From contig JAEYLC010000025.1 in NCBI GenBank assembly GCA_023461435.1, positions 1 through 64,000 of the forward strand: a DNA stretch of 64,000 nt, written 5' to 3'. Source of the stretch: Bacillota bacterium. Lineage in GTDB: Bacteria > Bacillota > Clostridia > Christensenellales > SZUA-584. The notes under the pieces are model-generated. The model ran no database searches. It worked only from the letters and a program-made list of their open reading frames with translations, and was not told the origin of the DNA. The translations under genes and the position numbers were made by a program. Numbering within the stretch: position 1 is the stretch's first letter; each line of letters begins with the position of its first letter. This document shows positions 1-7,752 of the stretch, one piece after another.

Positions 1-94
1 TCGGTATTTTAATGCTGGCAGCCCTGGCCGCTTCGAGAACCGAAGTGTTATCAGGAACTTCCACTTTGACTCCATCTATCGTTAAAGATATCAT
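1..94 (-). CDS. NAD(P)H-dependent [FeFe] hydrogenase catalytic subunit, N-terminal fragment
   Basis: Only the first 31 codons are inside the window; the gene runs off the left edge. The ATG at 94 follows an AAAGGAG ribosome binding site. The peptide begins MISLTIDGVKVEVP and continues with DNTSVLEAARAA, the typical start of the [2Fe-2S] ferredoxin-like domain of NuoG and of HydA/HndD hydrogenase large subunits. The position directly after the NuoE- and NuoF-type subunits fits the H-cluster subunit that makes or consumes H2. A NuoG-like subunit without an H-cluster, such as that of a formate dehydrogenase, cannot be excluded from this fragment. Confidence 0.75.
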   Translation of the reverse strand, partial: MISLTIDGVKVEVPDNTSVLEAARAASIKIP

Positions 95-112
95 AACCTG
101 TCTGCTCCTTTC

Positions 113-1903
113 TTATTTCTTCTCGATTGCGCCGAACTTGCACTTGGTTATGCACGCGCCGCACTTGATGCACTTGCTCTGGTCGATTTCAAACGGCTCT
201 TTGATCTTGCCGGAAATCGCGCCGGTGGGGCAGACCTTCGCGCACGCGCTGCAGCCGATGCACTTTGATTTGTCGATGATGTAGTTGAGCAGGGCTTTGC
301 AGTGGCCCGCGGGGCACTTCTTGTCACGGATGTGCGCTTCATACTCATCACGGAAATACTTGATCGTCGAGAGCACGGGGTTCGGGGCCGTTTTGCCAAG
401 GCCGCAGAGCGCCGCGTTCTTGATGTTCTCACCGAGCTGTTCGAGCTTTTCGATGTCGCCTTCCTCGCCGCGGCCCGACACGATGCGCTCTAAAATCTCG
501 AGCATGCGCTTGGTGCCGATGCGGCAGGGCGGGCATTTGCCGCACGATTCATCGACGGTGAAGTCGAGGAAGAAACGCGCCACGTCCACCATGCAGTTGT
601 CCTCGTCCATCACGATGAGGCCGCCGCTGCCCATCATCGAACCGATCGAAATGAGCGAATCGTAGTCGATGGGGGTATCAAGATGGCTGACCGGAATGCA
701 GCCGCCCGAGGGGCCGCCCGTCTGGGCCGCCTTAAATTTCTTACCGTTCGGTATGCCGCCGCCGATATCATAGATGATCTCGCGCAGCGTGGTGCCCATC
801 GGGATCTCCACGAGGCCGGTGTTGTTGATCTTGCCGCCGAGCGCGAACACCTTGGTGCCCTTGCTCTTCTCGGTGCCCATTGACGCGAACCATTCGGGCC
901 CGTTCAATATTATCTGCGCAACGTTCGCAAAAGTTTCAACATTGTTGATAATCGTCGGTTTGCCGAAAAGACCCTTCTGAGCCGGGAACGGGGGTTTGGG
1001 TGTCGGCTCGCCGCGGTGGCCTTCGATGGACGAGATCAGCGCCATCTCTTCGCCGCAGACAAACGCGCCCGCGCCGAGGCGGATATCGATGTCGAACTCG
1101 AAGCCGGTGCCGAATATGTCTTTTCCGAGCAGGCCCATTTCACGGGCCTGTCCGATCGCGATCTCAAGCCGTTTCACAGCGATGGGGTATTCCGCGCGTA
1201 CGTAGATATAGCCCATGTTCGCACCGATCGCGTAGCCCGCGATGGCCATGGCTTCCAGCACCGCGTGCGGGTCGCCCTCAAGCACGCTTCTATCCATGAA
1301 CGCGCCCGGGTCGCCTTCGTCGGCGTTGCAGATCACGTATTTCTGCTCGTTTTTCTCGTTTGCGCAGAACTGCCACTTAAGGCCCGTGGGGAAGCCGCCG
1401 CCGCCGCGTCCGCGAAGGCCGCTCTGCTTGACGATGTCGATCACCTGCTGGGGCGTGAGTTCGGTCAGGCACTTGCCGAGCGCCTTGTAGCCGTCAAACG
1501 CGATGTATTCTTCGATGCGCTCCGGGTCGATCACGCCGCAGTTGCGAAGCGCGATACGCTTTTGCTTTTTGTAAAAGCCGATGTTGTCAAGCGACATCTC
1601 GACGTCTTTGGTTTCGCCGTGGTACAAAAGGTGCTGCACGATGCGGCCCTTTAACAGGTGTTCGCTGACGATTTCAGGCACATCGGTGACCTTCACATGC
1701 GAATAGAAGCTGCCTTCGGGATACACGATCACGACGGGGCCCGCCTCGCAAAGGCCGAAGCAGCCGGTTCTGACAACCTTGACTTCCTTATCGAGGCCGG
1801 CTTTACTTATTTCTTCATTGAATTTATCCATGATCTTCGGCGATTCGGACGATGTGCATCCGGTACCGCCGCAGACGAGTACATGAGAACGGAATATATC
1901 CAT
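113..1903 (-). CDS. NAD(P)H-dependent hydrogenase/bifurcating complex NuoF-type subunit (HydB/HndC)
   Basis: A protein of 596 residues that oxidises or reduces NAD(P)(H) with FMN in the cytoplasmic hydrogenase complex. Domains in order: an N-terminal thioredoxin-like [2Fe-2S] domain (C11, C16, C48, C52); the FMN/NADH-binding NuoF core with GRGGGGFPTG at about 165-174; a 4Fe-4S motif CGKCPPCRIGT in the C-terminal third; and two terminal ferredoxin clusters (CIGCSACAKVC and CIKCGACITKC). This N- and C-extended arrangement is that of HydB/HndC from bifurcating [FeFe] hydrogenases, not of respiratory NuoF. It lies 12 bases behind the HndB-like gene and 18 bases before the catalytic subunit, so it is co-transcribed with them. 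Confidence 0.93.
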   Translation of the reverse strand: MDIFRSHVLVCGGTGCTSSESPKIMDKFNEEISKAGLDKEVKVVRTGCFGLCEAGPVVIVYPEGSFYSHVKVTDVPEIVSEHLLKGRIVQHLLYHGETKDVEMSLDNIGFYKKQKRIALRNCGVIDPERIEEYIAFDGYKALGKCLTELTPQQVIDIVKQSGLRGRGGGGFPTGLKWQFCANEKNEQKYVICNADEGDPGAFMDRSVLEGDPHAVLEAMAIAGYAIGANMGYIYVRAEYPIAVKRLEIAIGQAREMGLLGKDIFGTGFEFDIDIRLGAGAFVCGEEMALISSIEGHRGEPTPKPPFPAQKGLFGKPTIINNVETFANVAQIILNGPEWFASMGTEKSKGTKVFALGGKINNTGLVEIPMGTTLREIIYDIGGGIPNGKKFKAAQTGGPSGGCIPVSHLDTPIDYDSLISIGSMMGSGGLIVMDEDNCMVDVARFFLDFTVDESCGKCPPCRIGTKRMLEILERIVSGRGEEGDIEKLEQLGENIKNAALCGLGKTAPNPVLSTIKYFRDEYEAHIRDKKCPAGHCKALLNYIIDKSKCIGCSACAKVCPTGAISGKIKEPFEIDQSKCIKCGACITKCKFGAIEKK

Positions 1904-1915
1904 TTTTTTGCCCTC

Positions 1916-2293
1916 CTATTTCGTATTCTCTTCGTGATAGCCGATGGTGTACTCGGCGACGGGGTTGCCGTTCACGATATGCTCGGCGATGATCCGGCCG
2001 ACCATGTCGGGGGTCACCTTCACATACGTCACCTTTTCCTTATCGGGCGCGTACACTTCGACGATCGGTTCCAAGCGGCAGGCGCCGATGCAGCCTGTCT
2101 GAGAGACGGTCACGCTTTTTAAGTTTCTCTTGGCGACCTCATCCACCAGAGCGGTGAGCACAGGGCGCGCACCTGCGGCGATACCGCAGGTGGCCATGCC
2201 GACCACAATGCGTGTGCCTTCGCCTTTTTTACGGATATCTATCTCAGACAACGTCTTGTTTCTGATTGCTTCGAGCTCTTGTAAAGATTTCAT
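1916..2293 (-). CDS. HndB-like thioredoxin-fold [2Fe-2S] ferredoxin subunit
   Basis: A small protein of 125 residues with a thioredoxin-like ferredoxin fold. An N-terminal helical segment is followed by GMATCGIAAGARP and then SQTGCIGACRLEP, the cysteine pattern of HndB subunits of NADP-reducing hydrogenases. It should carry electrons inside the hydrogenase complex. The start overlaps the end of the upstream HATPase gene by four bases (ATGA), which suggests translational coupling. The next gene, the NuoF-type subunit, starts 12 bases after its stop. Confidence 0.88.
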   Translation of the reverse strand: MKSLQELEAIRNKTLSEIDIRKKGEGTRIVVGMATCGIAAGARPVLTALVDEVAKRNLKSVTVSQTGCIGACRLEPIVEVYAPDKEKVTYVKVTPDMVGRIIAEHIVNGNPVAEYTIGYHEENTK

Positions 2294-2841
2294 ATTTCGT
2301 TACCTCCAAAAACCTGTTTGATTCCTTCCTGTAAATATTCGCGGATGAATACCATCACATCCGGATGTGTGACGGGGACATCCCCCAAAGTCGCCTTGAT
2401 CTGCCTGGTGTCATATTCAAACGCTTCATCGGATTTTGCGGAGAATGCAAAGTCTATAGAAGGGTTCATGATCGTCAGGGTGGACAGTGTTTCTGCGATG
2501 TCTCCGAGCGGCGGACGGTCGATATGTGAGAGGCCAAGATGTGCGGTCAGCTTTGTGCCTTTGCCCATTTCTGACTCGATATCGAGGTGCCCGCCTGTTG
2601 CTTCGCAATTAGCCGTAAACAGCGGTATTCCAAGGCCGACTTTTCGTGTGGTTCGCGATGTGGTAAAAGGACTTTTCACACGCTCCAGCATTTCTTCGCT
2701 CATACCGCACCCGTTGTCGCCGATCGCGATGACGAGTTCATCGTTTGGCTTATCGACGGTGATGCTGATGCTCACCAATGTGCTCATCGCCCGGATGGAA
2801 TTCTCGGCAATGTCGAGAATATGCAAAGAAATATCACGCAT
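2290..2841 (-). CDS. Stand-alone histidine-kinase-like ATPase in the hydrogenase operon
   Basis: A protein of 183 residues consisting of a GHKL (HATPase_c) ATP-binding domain without a dimerisation/phospho-acceptor or sensor domain. Visible boxes are DIAENSIRA (N box), GDNGCGM (G1) and GLGIPLF (G2). About 60 residues at the C terminus are not part of the ATPase fold. It sits between the NuoE- and HndB-type genes, close to or overlapping both. Such ATPases recur in clostridial hydrogenase operons; their biochemical role is not established. It could act as a kinase on a partner or as an anti-sigma-like switch. Confidence 0.8.
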   Translation of the reverse strand: MRDISLHILDIAENSIRAMSTLVSISITVDKPNDELVIAIGDNGCGMSEEMLERVKSPFTTSRTTRKVGLGIPLFTANCEATGGHLDIESEMGKGTKLTAHLGLSHIDRPPLGDIAETLSTLTIMNPSIDFAFSAKSDEAFEYDTRQIKATLGDVPVTHPDVMVFIREYLQEGIKQVFGGNEI

Positions 2842-2844
2842 GGT

Positions 2845-3321
2845 TTACTTTTCGTATTTTGCGAGTATGTCCGGCACATCCGAAGGAACCAGCCGCCCAT
2901 ACACCTGATCATCGATCATGATGACGGGGGCAAGCCCGCAGCATCCGAGGCAGCGAGTAGCTTCCAGCGTAAAGTGTCCGTCCGGCGTGGTCTGCCCGGG
3001 ATCGACGCCCAGCTCTTCAATCAGCCGCTCCATCACCTTTTCTATGTTTCTCACATAGCAGGCTGTGCCCATGCAGACGCTGATGATGTGCTCTCCTTTC
3101 GGTTCAAGTGCAAACTGTGAATAAAAAGTGGCGACTCCGTATACGTCGCTCATGGGAATGTCGAGCTGCTGCGCAATGAGCTCCTGCACATCGATTGTCA
3201 GCGCGCCGAATATCGACTGCGCTTTTTGCATGATGGGCATAAGCGGGCCTGGTTTTTTCTTCTGCTCTGCGATGAAACTGATGAGCTCTTCGCGCATCAT
3301 CTTATCATCCACGTTGGTCAT
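2845..3321 (-). CDS. NuoE-type [2Fe-2S] subunit of NAD(P)-linked hydrogenase (HydC/HndA)
   Basis: A protein of 158 residues matching the 24-kDa thioredoxin-like subunit family (NuoE, HydC, HndA). The cluster ligands are C83 and C88 (CMGTAC) and C124 and C128 (CLGCC). The preceding text YGVATFYSQF is typical of the family. The ATG at 3321 follows AGGAGGGG. It is the first gene of the structural half of the hydrogenase cluster, with a 161-base gap in front that holds a Rex-like site. Its role is electron transfer between the flavin subunit and the other iron-sulfur subunits. Confidence 0.92.
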   Translation of the reverse strand: MTNVDDKMMREELISFIAEQKKKPGPLMPIMQKAQSIFGALTIDVQELIAQQLDIPMSDVYGVATFYSQFALEPKGEHIISVCMGTACYVRNIEKVMERLIEELGVDPGQTTPDGHFTLEATRCLGCCGLAPVIMIDDQVYGRLVPSDVPDILAKYEK

Positions 3322-3354
3322 GGCTACCCCTCCTGAAAAATATTGTAAAATAGA

Positions 3355-3372
3355 TTGTTAAAAAAGTATCAA
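3355..3372. promoter_or_regulatory. Candidate Rex (NADH-sensing repressor) operator
   Basis: The 18-base site reads TTGTTAA, four A, then GTATCAA. Against the Firmicute Rex consensus TTGTTAA-N4-TTAACAA the left half matches 7 of 7 bases and the right half 5 of 7. It lies 34 bases upstream of the HndA-type start codon, in the only sizeable intergenic gap of the cluster. Rex commonly represses fermentative and hydrogenase genes at low NADH/NAD ratio, so the position makes sense. No rex gene is present in the window. Confidence 0.45.
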
Positions 3373-3482
3373 AACATCCAGCGGTTATTTTAACACATAA
3401 TACACATGATTGCACATATAATTTGTGAAAAAATTAATAAAGTTCGGAAAAAAGAATGAAAAGTCGTGAAGGGAAACAGATA

Positions 3483-4172
3483 TTAGAATTTATTAACATA
3501 ATCTATAAAATCTCTCGCGTTTTCTATGCCGCAGAGCGTTTCCAGCGGCTCGGAAATGGCGCCGAGATCATGCGCGTCGGAGGAATGAAGAACGCGATAT
3601 TCGCCGTGAAGGTCGGGGCAGGGGAGGCTTCGCGTGATCTCCACGCACTGAAAAAGGCCGGGCGGAATGAACCCCAAATTGGCAAGCAGCGAGAAAGAAT
3701 CACGGTTGATGTGCGCGGGCACAGCGCATCCGCCAATCTCTTTGACCATGCGCGCAACATCGTCGAGCGGATAGGGGACGGCCTGCAGCAGCAGCTTACT
3801 AAGCGTTCCTTTGACGATATCTCCCGCATCCATGACGAGCTGATTGCCGAAAATCTCGGGCCGGTTCTCAATACCGGGCAGCGAGGCGTAAAGCTTGTCG
3901 CCGAAAGCGGCGGCTGTATCCGAATCCGCAAAGTATGTGAGCACGTGCACTTCCTCGCTGGTGGTGACCTCGATGCCGGGCACGAAAGCGAGGCCGTATT
4001 CGGCGGCGGCCTCAGCCATGGCGGGCAGATTGGCCCCCGAGTTATGATCCGTCAGCGCGATGAGAGAGAGCCCTTTGATATGCGCCATTCCCGCGATGTT
4101 CGCGGGCGTCATGTCGTCGCTGGCGCACGGGGAAAGGCAGGAATGGATGTGCAGATCGTAGCAGCGCGTCAT
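3483..4172 (-). CDS. PHP-domain phosphoesterase associated with hydrogenase cluster
   Basis: A protein of 229 residues with PHP (polymerase and histidinol phosphatase) metal-binding motifs: DLHIHSCLSP at 6-15, LTDHNSG at 40-46, GIEVTTSEEVH at 66-76, PAHINRDS near 155 and SSDAHDLG near 206. It is probably a cytoplasmic metal-dependent phosphoesterase. I chose the ATG at 4172 because the protein starts directly at the PHP fold and overlaps the stop of the upstream DRTGG gene by four bases. PHP genes recur beside DRTGG and HATPase genes in [FeFe] hydrogenase loci of Clostridia and Thermotogae. The substrate is unknown. Confidence 0.85.
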   Translation of the reverse strand: MTRCYDLHIHSCLSPCASDDMTPANIAGMAHIKGLSLIALTDHNSGANLPAMAEAAAEYGLAFVPGIEVTTSEEVHVLTYFADSDTAAAFGDKLYASLPGIENRPEIFGNQLVMDAGDIVKGTLSKLLLQAVPYPLDDVARMVKEIGGCAVPAHINRDSFSLLANLGFIPPGLFQCVEITRSLPCPDLHGEYRVLHSSDAHDLGAISEPLETLCGIENARDFIDYVNKF

Positions 4173-4507
4173 TGCACTTCGCCGATGCCAAGACCGCTGA
4201 GAGCGAGCGCCGCGCCGTACGACGAGCACGGGGCGCTCAGCATCGTGACGCCCTTGTCGCGCGCGGCGGCGAGAGTTTCCTCCGAGACGGCAATGTTCTC
4301 GGGGATGATCACACAGGCGCAGCCGGTCAGCGACGCGATGGCGACCACGTTGAGATGCGCCTGCACGGTGACCCACGCGGTGCCGTTTTGCGCGTGCGCC
4401 ATTACCCAGCTTAAAAGGTCGCATATATAAGCGGAAGACACAGTATCGTCGCCTGCTTCCGTGAGAGGTTTCCATCCGGTTTTTTGTATCAGTTCACTTG
4501 TGGTCAT
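4169..4507 (-). CDS. DRTGG-domain-like regulatory protein
   Basis: A protein of 112 residues, probably a single small alpha/beta DRTGG-type domain, although the literal motif is absent. Recognition rests on the pattern of hydrophobic strands (AWVTVQAHLNVVAIA, CACVIIPENI), the size and the location between the sensory-type hydrogenase and the PHP gene. DRTGG domains are linked to CBS domains and phosphotransacetylases elsewhere and are thought to be regulatory; the function is unknown. Its start overlaps the hydrogenase gene's stop and its end overlaps the PHP start, so the three are translationally coupled. Confidence 0.62.
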   Translation of the reverse strand: MTTSELIQKTGWKPLTEAGDDTVSSAYICDLLSWVMAHAQNGTAWVTVQAHLNVVAIASLTGCACVIIPENIAVSEETLAAARDKGVTMLSAPCSSYGAALALSGLGIGEVQ

Positions 4508-5814
4508 CTGCCTGTCTCCTTTTTGTCACGGCCCGTGAGCTCCACCATCTGTTCGGCAAGGCTCGTGACCTTGTCACGCAGCTTGAATACGCAGTCCATT
4601 TCCTTCGCGTCGCCGAGCACGATATCCTCGGCCATCGCGTGGCACGAGGGAGAGCCGCACGAACCGCAGTCGAGACCCGGCAGGCGCTTGGCGATTTCCT
4701 CGATCGCCTCAAGCTTCTTCATCGCGGTGACCATATCCGCGTCGATCTTCATCACGGGCCGCGCCTTGACGGGCTGGCGGAAATCGACGGTGCCGTCCTT
4801 GATGTATCTCTGGGCGTAATCGACCGAAGGGGCGGGATTCTCGATTTTCGCCGACAGCGTTTTGATGCGCGTGCGCGCCACATACGGGTTCTCAAACGTG
4901 AGCGGGCCGCCCACGCAGCCGCCGGGGCACGCGAGCCCTTCGAAATACTGAAGGTCGGTAAGCTTTAGGTTTTCGATCTCCTCGAGCACCTTGATCACGT
5001 TGCCGATGCCGTCCACGGCGAGCGAATTCGTGATGCCCGCGGCTGCGGCTTCGCCGCCCGAGTTGGCCCAGCCCACGCCGCAGACAGAGGCCGTCGCGCC
5101 TTCAATCGTGACGACGCCGGGCTTTTTGAGCTGGCCCGCGAGCAGGCCGTAAATATCGATCACGGAAAACGCGCCGTCCACATTGCTGTTTTCAATGCCG
5201 TACGGGTTTTTGATGCTTGTCATTTTGGCGGGGCACGGCGTGATGAAAAACGCGCCGATGTCCTTGAGGCTGACGCCGTACTTTTTCGCGTATTCGCGCT
5301 TGGCGACCGACGCCGCGACCTCCATCGGCGACAACAGGTCGATGATGTTGTCAATGAGGTTCGGGAAGCGTACCTGAATCAGCCGCACGATCGCGGGGCA
5401 GGCCGACGATATGATGGGAAGGTTGTCCTTGTCCTGAATTTTCTCCTGTATCGCGCAGCTCACGATATCCGCGCCGCGCGCCACCTCATACACGTCGTCG
5501 AAGCCCATGAGTTTAAGCCCCACCACCACGCGGTCGATGCTGCTTAAGTTCTTGAACTGTCCGTAAAGCGCGGGCGCAGGCAGCGCGATCTTGTATTTGA
5601 ATTTCCCGATATCCGAAAAAGGATCGGTGTAGGAGATCTTGGCGTGGTACGGGCAGACGCGTATGCATTCACCGCAGTCGATGCACCGTTCCGCAATGAT
5701 CTGAGCCTTGCCACTCCGCACGCGAATCGCTTCGGTGGGGCAGTGCTTGATGCAGTTGGTACAGCCCTTGCACTTGTCGCGGTCGAGCCGCACCGAATGG
5801 AAATATGTATTCAT
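4504..5814 (-). CDS. Sensory-type (group C/D-like) [FeFe] hydrogenase
   Basis: A protein of 436 residues. Two 4Fe-4S ferredoxin clusters come first (C15, C18, C21, C25 and C44, C47, C50, C54), then an H-cluster domain, then a C-terminal FeS domain with C-x2-C-x4-C-x16-C (C383, C386, C391, C408). All four H-cluster ligands are visible: C139 in SSACPA, C194 in TPCPAK, and C296 and C300 in ACPGGC. The residue before C139 is Ala where catalytic enzymes have the proton-relay Cys (TSCCP). That substitution is known for slow, putatively H2-sensing HydS-type enzymes. No PAS domain is present. Neighbours are DRTGG, HATPase and PHP genes, supporting a sensory rather than bulk catalytic role. Confidence 0.85.
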   Translation of the reverse strand: MNTYFHSVRLDRDKCKGCTNCIKHCPTEAIRVRSGKAQIIAERCIDCGECIRVCPYHAKISYTDPFSDIGKFKYKIALPAPALYGQFKNLSSIDRVVVGLKLMGFDDVYEVARGADIVSCAIQEKIQDKDNLPIISSACPAIVRLIQVRFPNLIDNIIDLLSPMEVAASVAKREYAKKYGVSLKDIGAFFITPCPAKMTSIKNPYGIENSNVDGAFSVIDIYGLLAGQLKKPGVVTIEGATASVCGVGWANSGGEAAAAGITNSLAVDGIGNVIKVLEEIENLKLTDLQYFEGLACPGGCVGGPLTFENPYVARTRIKTLSAKIENPAPSVDYAQRYIKDGTVDFRQPVKARPVMKIDADMVTAMKKLEAIEEIAKRLPGLDCGSCGSPSCHAMAEDIVLGDAKEMDCVFKLRDKVTSLAEQMVELTGRDKKETGR

Positions 5815-5830
5815 GATATGCCGCCTTTGT

Positions 5831-6250
5831 TTAAATATTAAACCGCATATTCAAAACAGTTCCGTCCGTATCCGAAACAATCGAAAACTCGTCGCTGTTT
5901 TTTTTCATATTCGGAAGCCCCATGCCCGCGCCGAAGCCCATCATCCTGACGTCGGACGGCGCCGTGGAATAGCCTTCGCGCATTGCCATGTCGATATCGG
6001 CGATGCCGGGGCCCGTGTCCGCGCAATTCAATAATATGGCGTCGGGAGAAATCTCGAGCGTCATGGCGCCGCCATGGCTGTGGATGATCATGTTAAGCTC
6101 GGCTTCGTAAGACGCGATGGTCACGCGGCGCGTCAGCGCAGGGTCGATGCCGATCATCCTTAAAATGCCTTTTATTCTTGCCGAAGCTTCGCCCGCCGAG
6201 GCAAAATCGCTGGCTGCGACATTAAATGTTTCCTTAAAAACATCGGCCAT
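5831..6250 (-). CDS. Anti-sigma-factor-like serine/threonine kinase (RsbW-type HATPase)
   Basis: A protein of 139 residues forming a single HATPase_c domain of the RsbW/SpoIIAB kind. Motifs are AELNMIIHSHGG (N box, in which RsbW proteins have E-x2-x-N), NCADTGPGI (G1) and GFGAGMGLPNMKKNSD (G2). It lies three bases from the upstream DRTGG gene and 16 bases before the sensory hydrogenase. In comparable hydrogenase clusters such a kinase is thought to be part of a signalling relay, but the partner (an anti-anti-sigma factor or other protein) is not visible here. Confidence 0.82.
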   Translation of the reverse strand: MADVFKETFNVAASDFASAGEASARIKGILRMIGIDPALTRRVTIASYEAELNMIIHSHGGAMTLEISPDAILLNCADTGPGIADIDMAMREGYSTAPSDVRMMGFGAGMGLPNMKKNSDEFSIVSDTDGTVLNMRFNI

Positions 6251-6253
6251 AAG

Positions 6254-6604
6254 CTATAACCTTCTGCACGGCGGGAGACCCTTTTCATAGAGTCTGCCGC
6301 ATGCCTCGTATAGCGTATGGTCACAGCAAAGCAGTGTGACGCCCGTCTGCTTCGCGAGGTCGATGATGTCGTCCGTCGGCTTTTTGCCGCGCACAAACGT
6401 GATGCACAGCACGTCAAGCATCTCCGCCGTGCGGATCACATGCTGGTTGACCATGCCGGTTAATAGTATGCTGCCGTCCTTGGCAAAAGTGAGCACATCG
6501 CTCATGAGATCAGCGCCGCAGCCCGATGTTAAAGGCTTGTCCATGTTTTCTTCACCGCAAATCGGGGTGGCCCCGATTGCTGCGGCTGCTTCAGCAATTG
6601 TCAT
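6254..6604 (-). CDS. DRTGG-domain protein, first gene of the hydrogenase regulatory module
   Basis: A protein of 116 residues resembling the stand-alone DRTGG proteins of hydrogenase loci. It begins MTIAEAAAAIGATPICG, has the strand-rich core GSILLTGMVNQHVIRTAEM and ends with a CCDHTLYEACGRLYEKGL segment. It is a second, diverged relative of the DRTGG-like gene at 4169-4507. The gap to the SPOR gene upstream is only 12 bases and holds a CGGAGGA ribosome binding site. Its role is probably regulatory; the ligand is unknown. Confidence 0.7.
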   Translation of the reverse strand: MTIAEAAAAIGATPICGEENMDKPLTSGCGADLMSDVLTFAKDGSILLTGMVNQHVIRTAEMLDVLCITFVRGKKPTDDIIDLAKQTGVTLLCCDHTLYEACGRLYEKGLPPCRRL

Positions 6605-6616
6605 ATATGTCCTCCG

Positions 6617-7546
6617 TTAACTGCTCAGTTTGTCTAAGAATGCCGAATAATCGACGACAATACCTATGATATTATACTTCAACTTGGAGGAAAAATCTAC
6701 GGCTGCGGCGCCGGTGGACAGCGGAATATTATCGAGCGCGGCGCAGAAGCTGTCCATATAGGCGGACAGTTTGTCGGTGGCGTCGGTGCCGAGCGTGATG
6801 GCGCTCTTGAAATTGTCCGCGACGGTGTGCGCATTGGTTTTGAGCGCGGTGATTTTATCGTCCACGTTTGTGCCCTTATCGGCGTCATAGATGATCTGCT
6901 GCAGATTATTGACCGTATCGGAAACGAGCGTGAAGCAGGCCTTGATCGCGTCGATCTGGGACTGTTCCGCGCCTACCTTAAACTCGAGCGCGCCCGATTC
7001 AAGCTTGAAAACCGTGCTCACGACGCCCTGCCCCTCGAGCTCCGTTTTGACGCTCTTTGCGTCCTCCTCGCTGGTGTATCCGGCGATGAGCGCGCGGTAC
7101 AGGTTGCCGTCGAAAGCCACGTATCCCGCGCCGCCGCGCGCGGTGATTTCGGTTGCGGCGGTTTTTGCGTTGGCCTCGTCAGAAAAAGCGCCCGCCTGCA
7201 GCGTAAAGAGCGCGACGCTGTCCACCTTGATCTGTTCTTCGGCGCGCGCGCCCGAAACTTCCGGCAGGCTCACGGCTTGCGGCGTGGCGCTCGGAGACTC
7301 GGCGCCGGGTGACGCGCTGGGCAGCAGGGTGGGGGCGGGGCTCAGGGAAGCGCCGGGCGAGGCTGCCGATGCGGCGGAAGGGTCGCTGTTGAAAATCGGG
7401 TTGATGACGTTCTCGGCGAGCCAGCCGCCGGCGGCGCCGGCCGTCGCAAAATAGACGGTGATGCCGAGGATGATGGCTATCAGTATCAGGTTTCCGTATC
7501 GCTTTTTCTTCCTTGGGGGCTGGGACATCATTCGTGAGTATCGCAT
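6617..7546 (-). CDS. Membrane-anchored SPOR-domain protein
   Basis: A protein of 309 residues with a basic N terminus, one transmembrane helix at about 17-36, a Ser/Pro/Ala-rich linker (about 50-95) and a SPOR-like domain at about 110-180 (ALFTLQAGAFSDEANAKTAA). About 130 residues of helical sequence follow. SPOR domains bind septal peptidoglycan lacking stem peptides, so a role in cell division or sporulation is likely. I chose the ATG at 7546 because it follows GGAGGAG at the right distance; upstream in-frame starts would add an unlikely hydrophobic leader. It lies 12 bases upstream of the hydrogenase regulatory genes and could be co-transcribed with them, without obvious functional link. 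Confidence 0.8.
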   Translation of the reverse strand: MRYSRMMSQPPRKKKRYGNLILIAIILGITVYFATAGAAGGWLAENVINPIFNSDPSAASAASPGASLSPAPTLLPSASPGAESPSATPQAVSLPEVSGARAEEQIKVDSVALFTLQAGAFSDEANAKTAATEITARGGAGYVAFDGNLYRALIAGYTSEEDAKSVKTELEGQGVVSTVFKLESGALEFKVGAEQSQIDAIKACFTLVSDTVNNLQQIIYDADKGTNVDDKITALKTNAHTVADNFKSAITLGTDATDKLSAYMDSFCAALDNIPLSTGAAAVDFSSKLKYNIIGIVVDYSAFLDKLSS

Positions 7547-7670
7547 ATTTCTCCTCCGTGTTGATAGATTCTTCTTAAAAAAATATATGAGGAGGGGAGG
7601 ACAAATATGAAAGAGGTGCGTAGCACGTGGTAGCAGTATAAATACTTGAATGTAAAACAAAAAATAAGCA

Positions 7671-7699
7671 TTGCTCTAGCAAATCCCAAGTAATATAAT
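7671..7699 (+). promoter_or_regulatory. Sigma-A-type promoter of the AT-rich gene
   Basis: The -35 element TTGCTC at 7671-7676 and a perfect -10 TATAAT at 7694-7699 are separated by 17 bases. A second possible pair, TTGTAC at 7703 and TACAAT at 7725, lies just downstream. The coding start at 7753 is preceded by AGAGGAAG. Confidence 0.5.
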
Positions 7700-7752
7700 T
7701 TATTGTACTAATTTAAAATAAGTATACAATGTAAAAGTTATAGAGGAAGCTA

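Noticed and set aside
7547..7660. Longer start for the SPOR protein
   Set aside because: The added residues form an odd hydrophobic leader before a second membrane helix, while GGAGGAG sits in front of the ATG at 7546.
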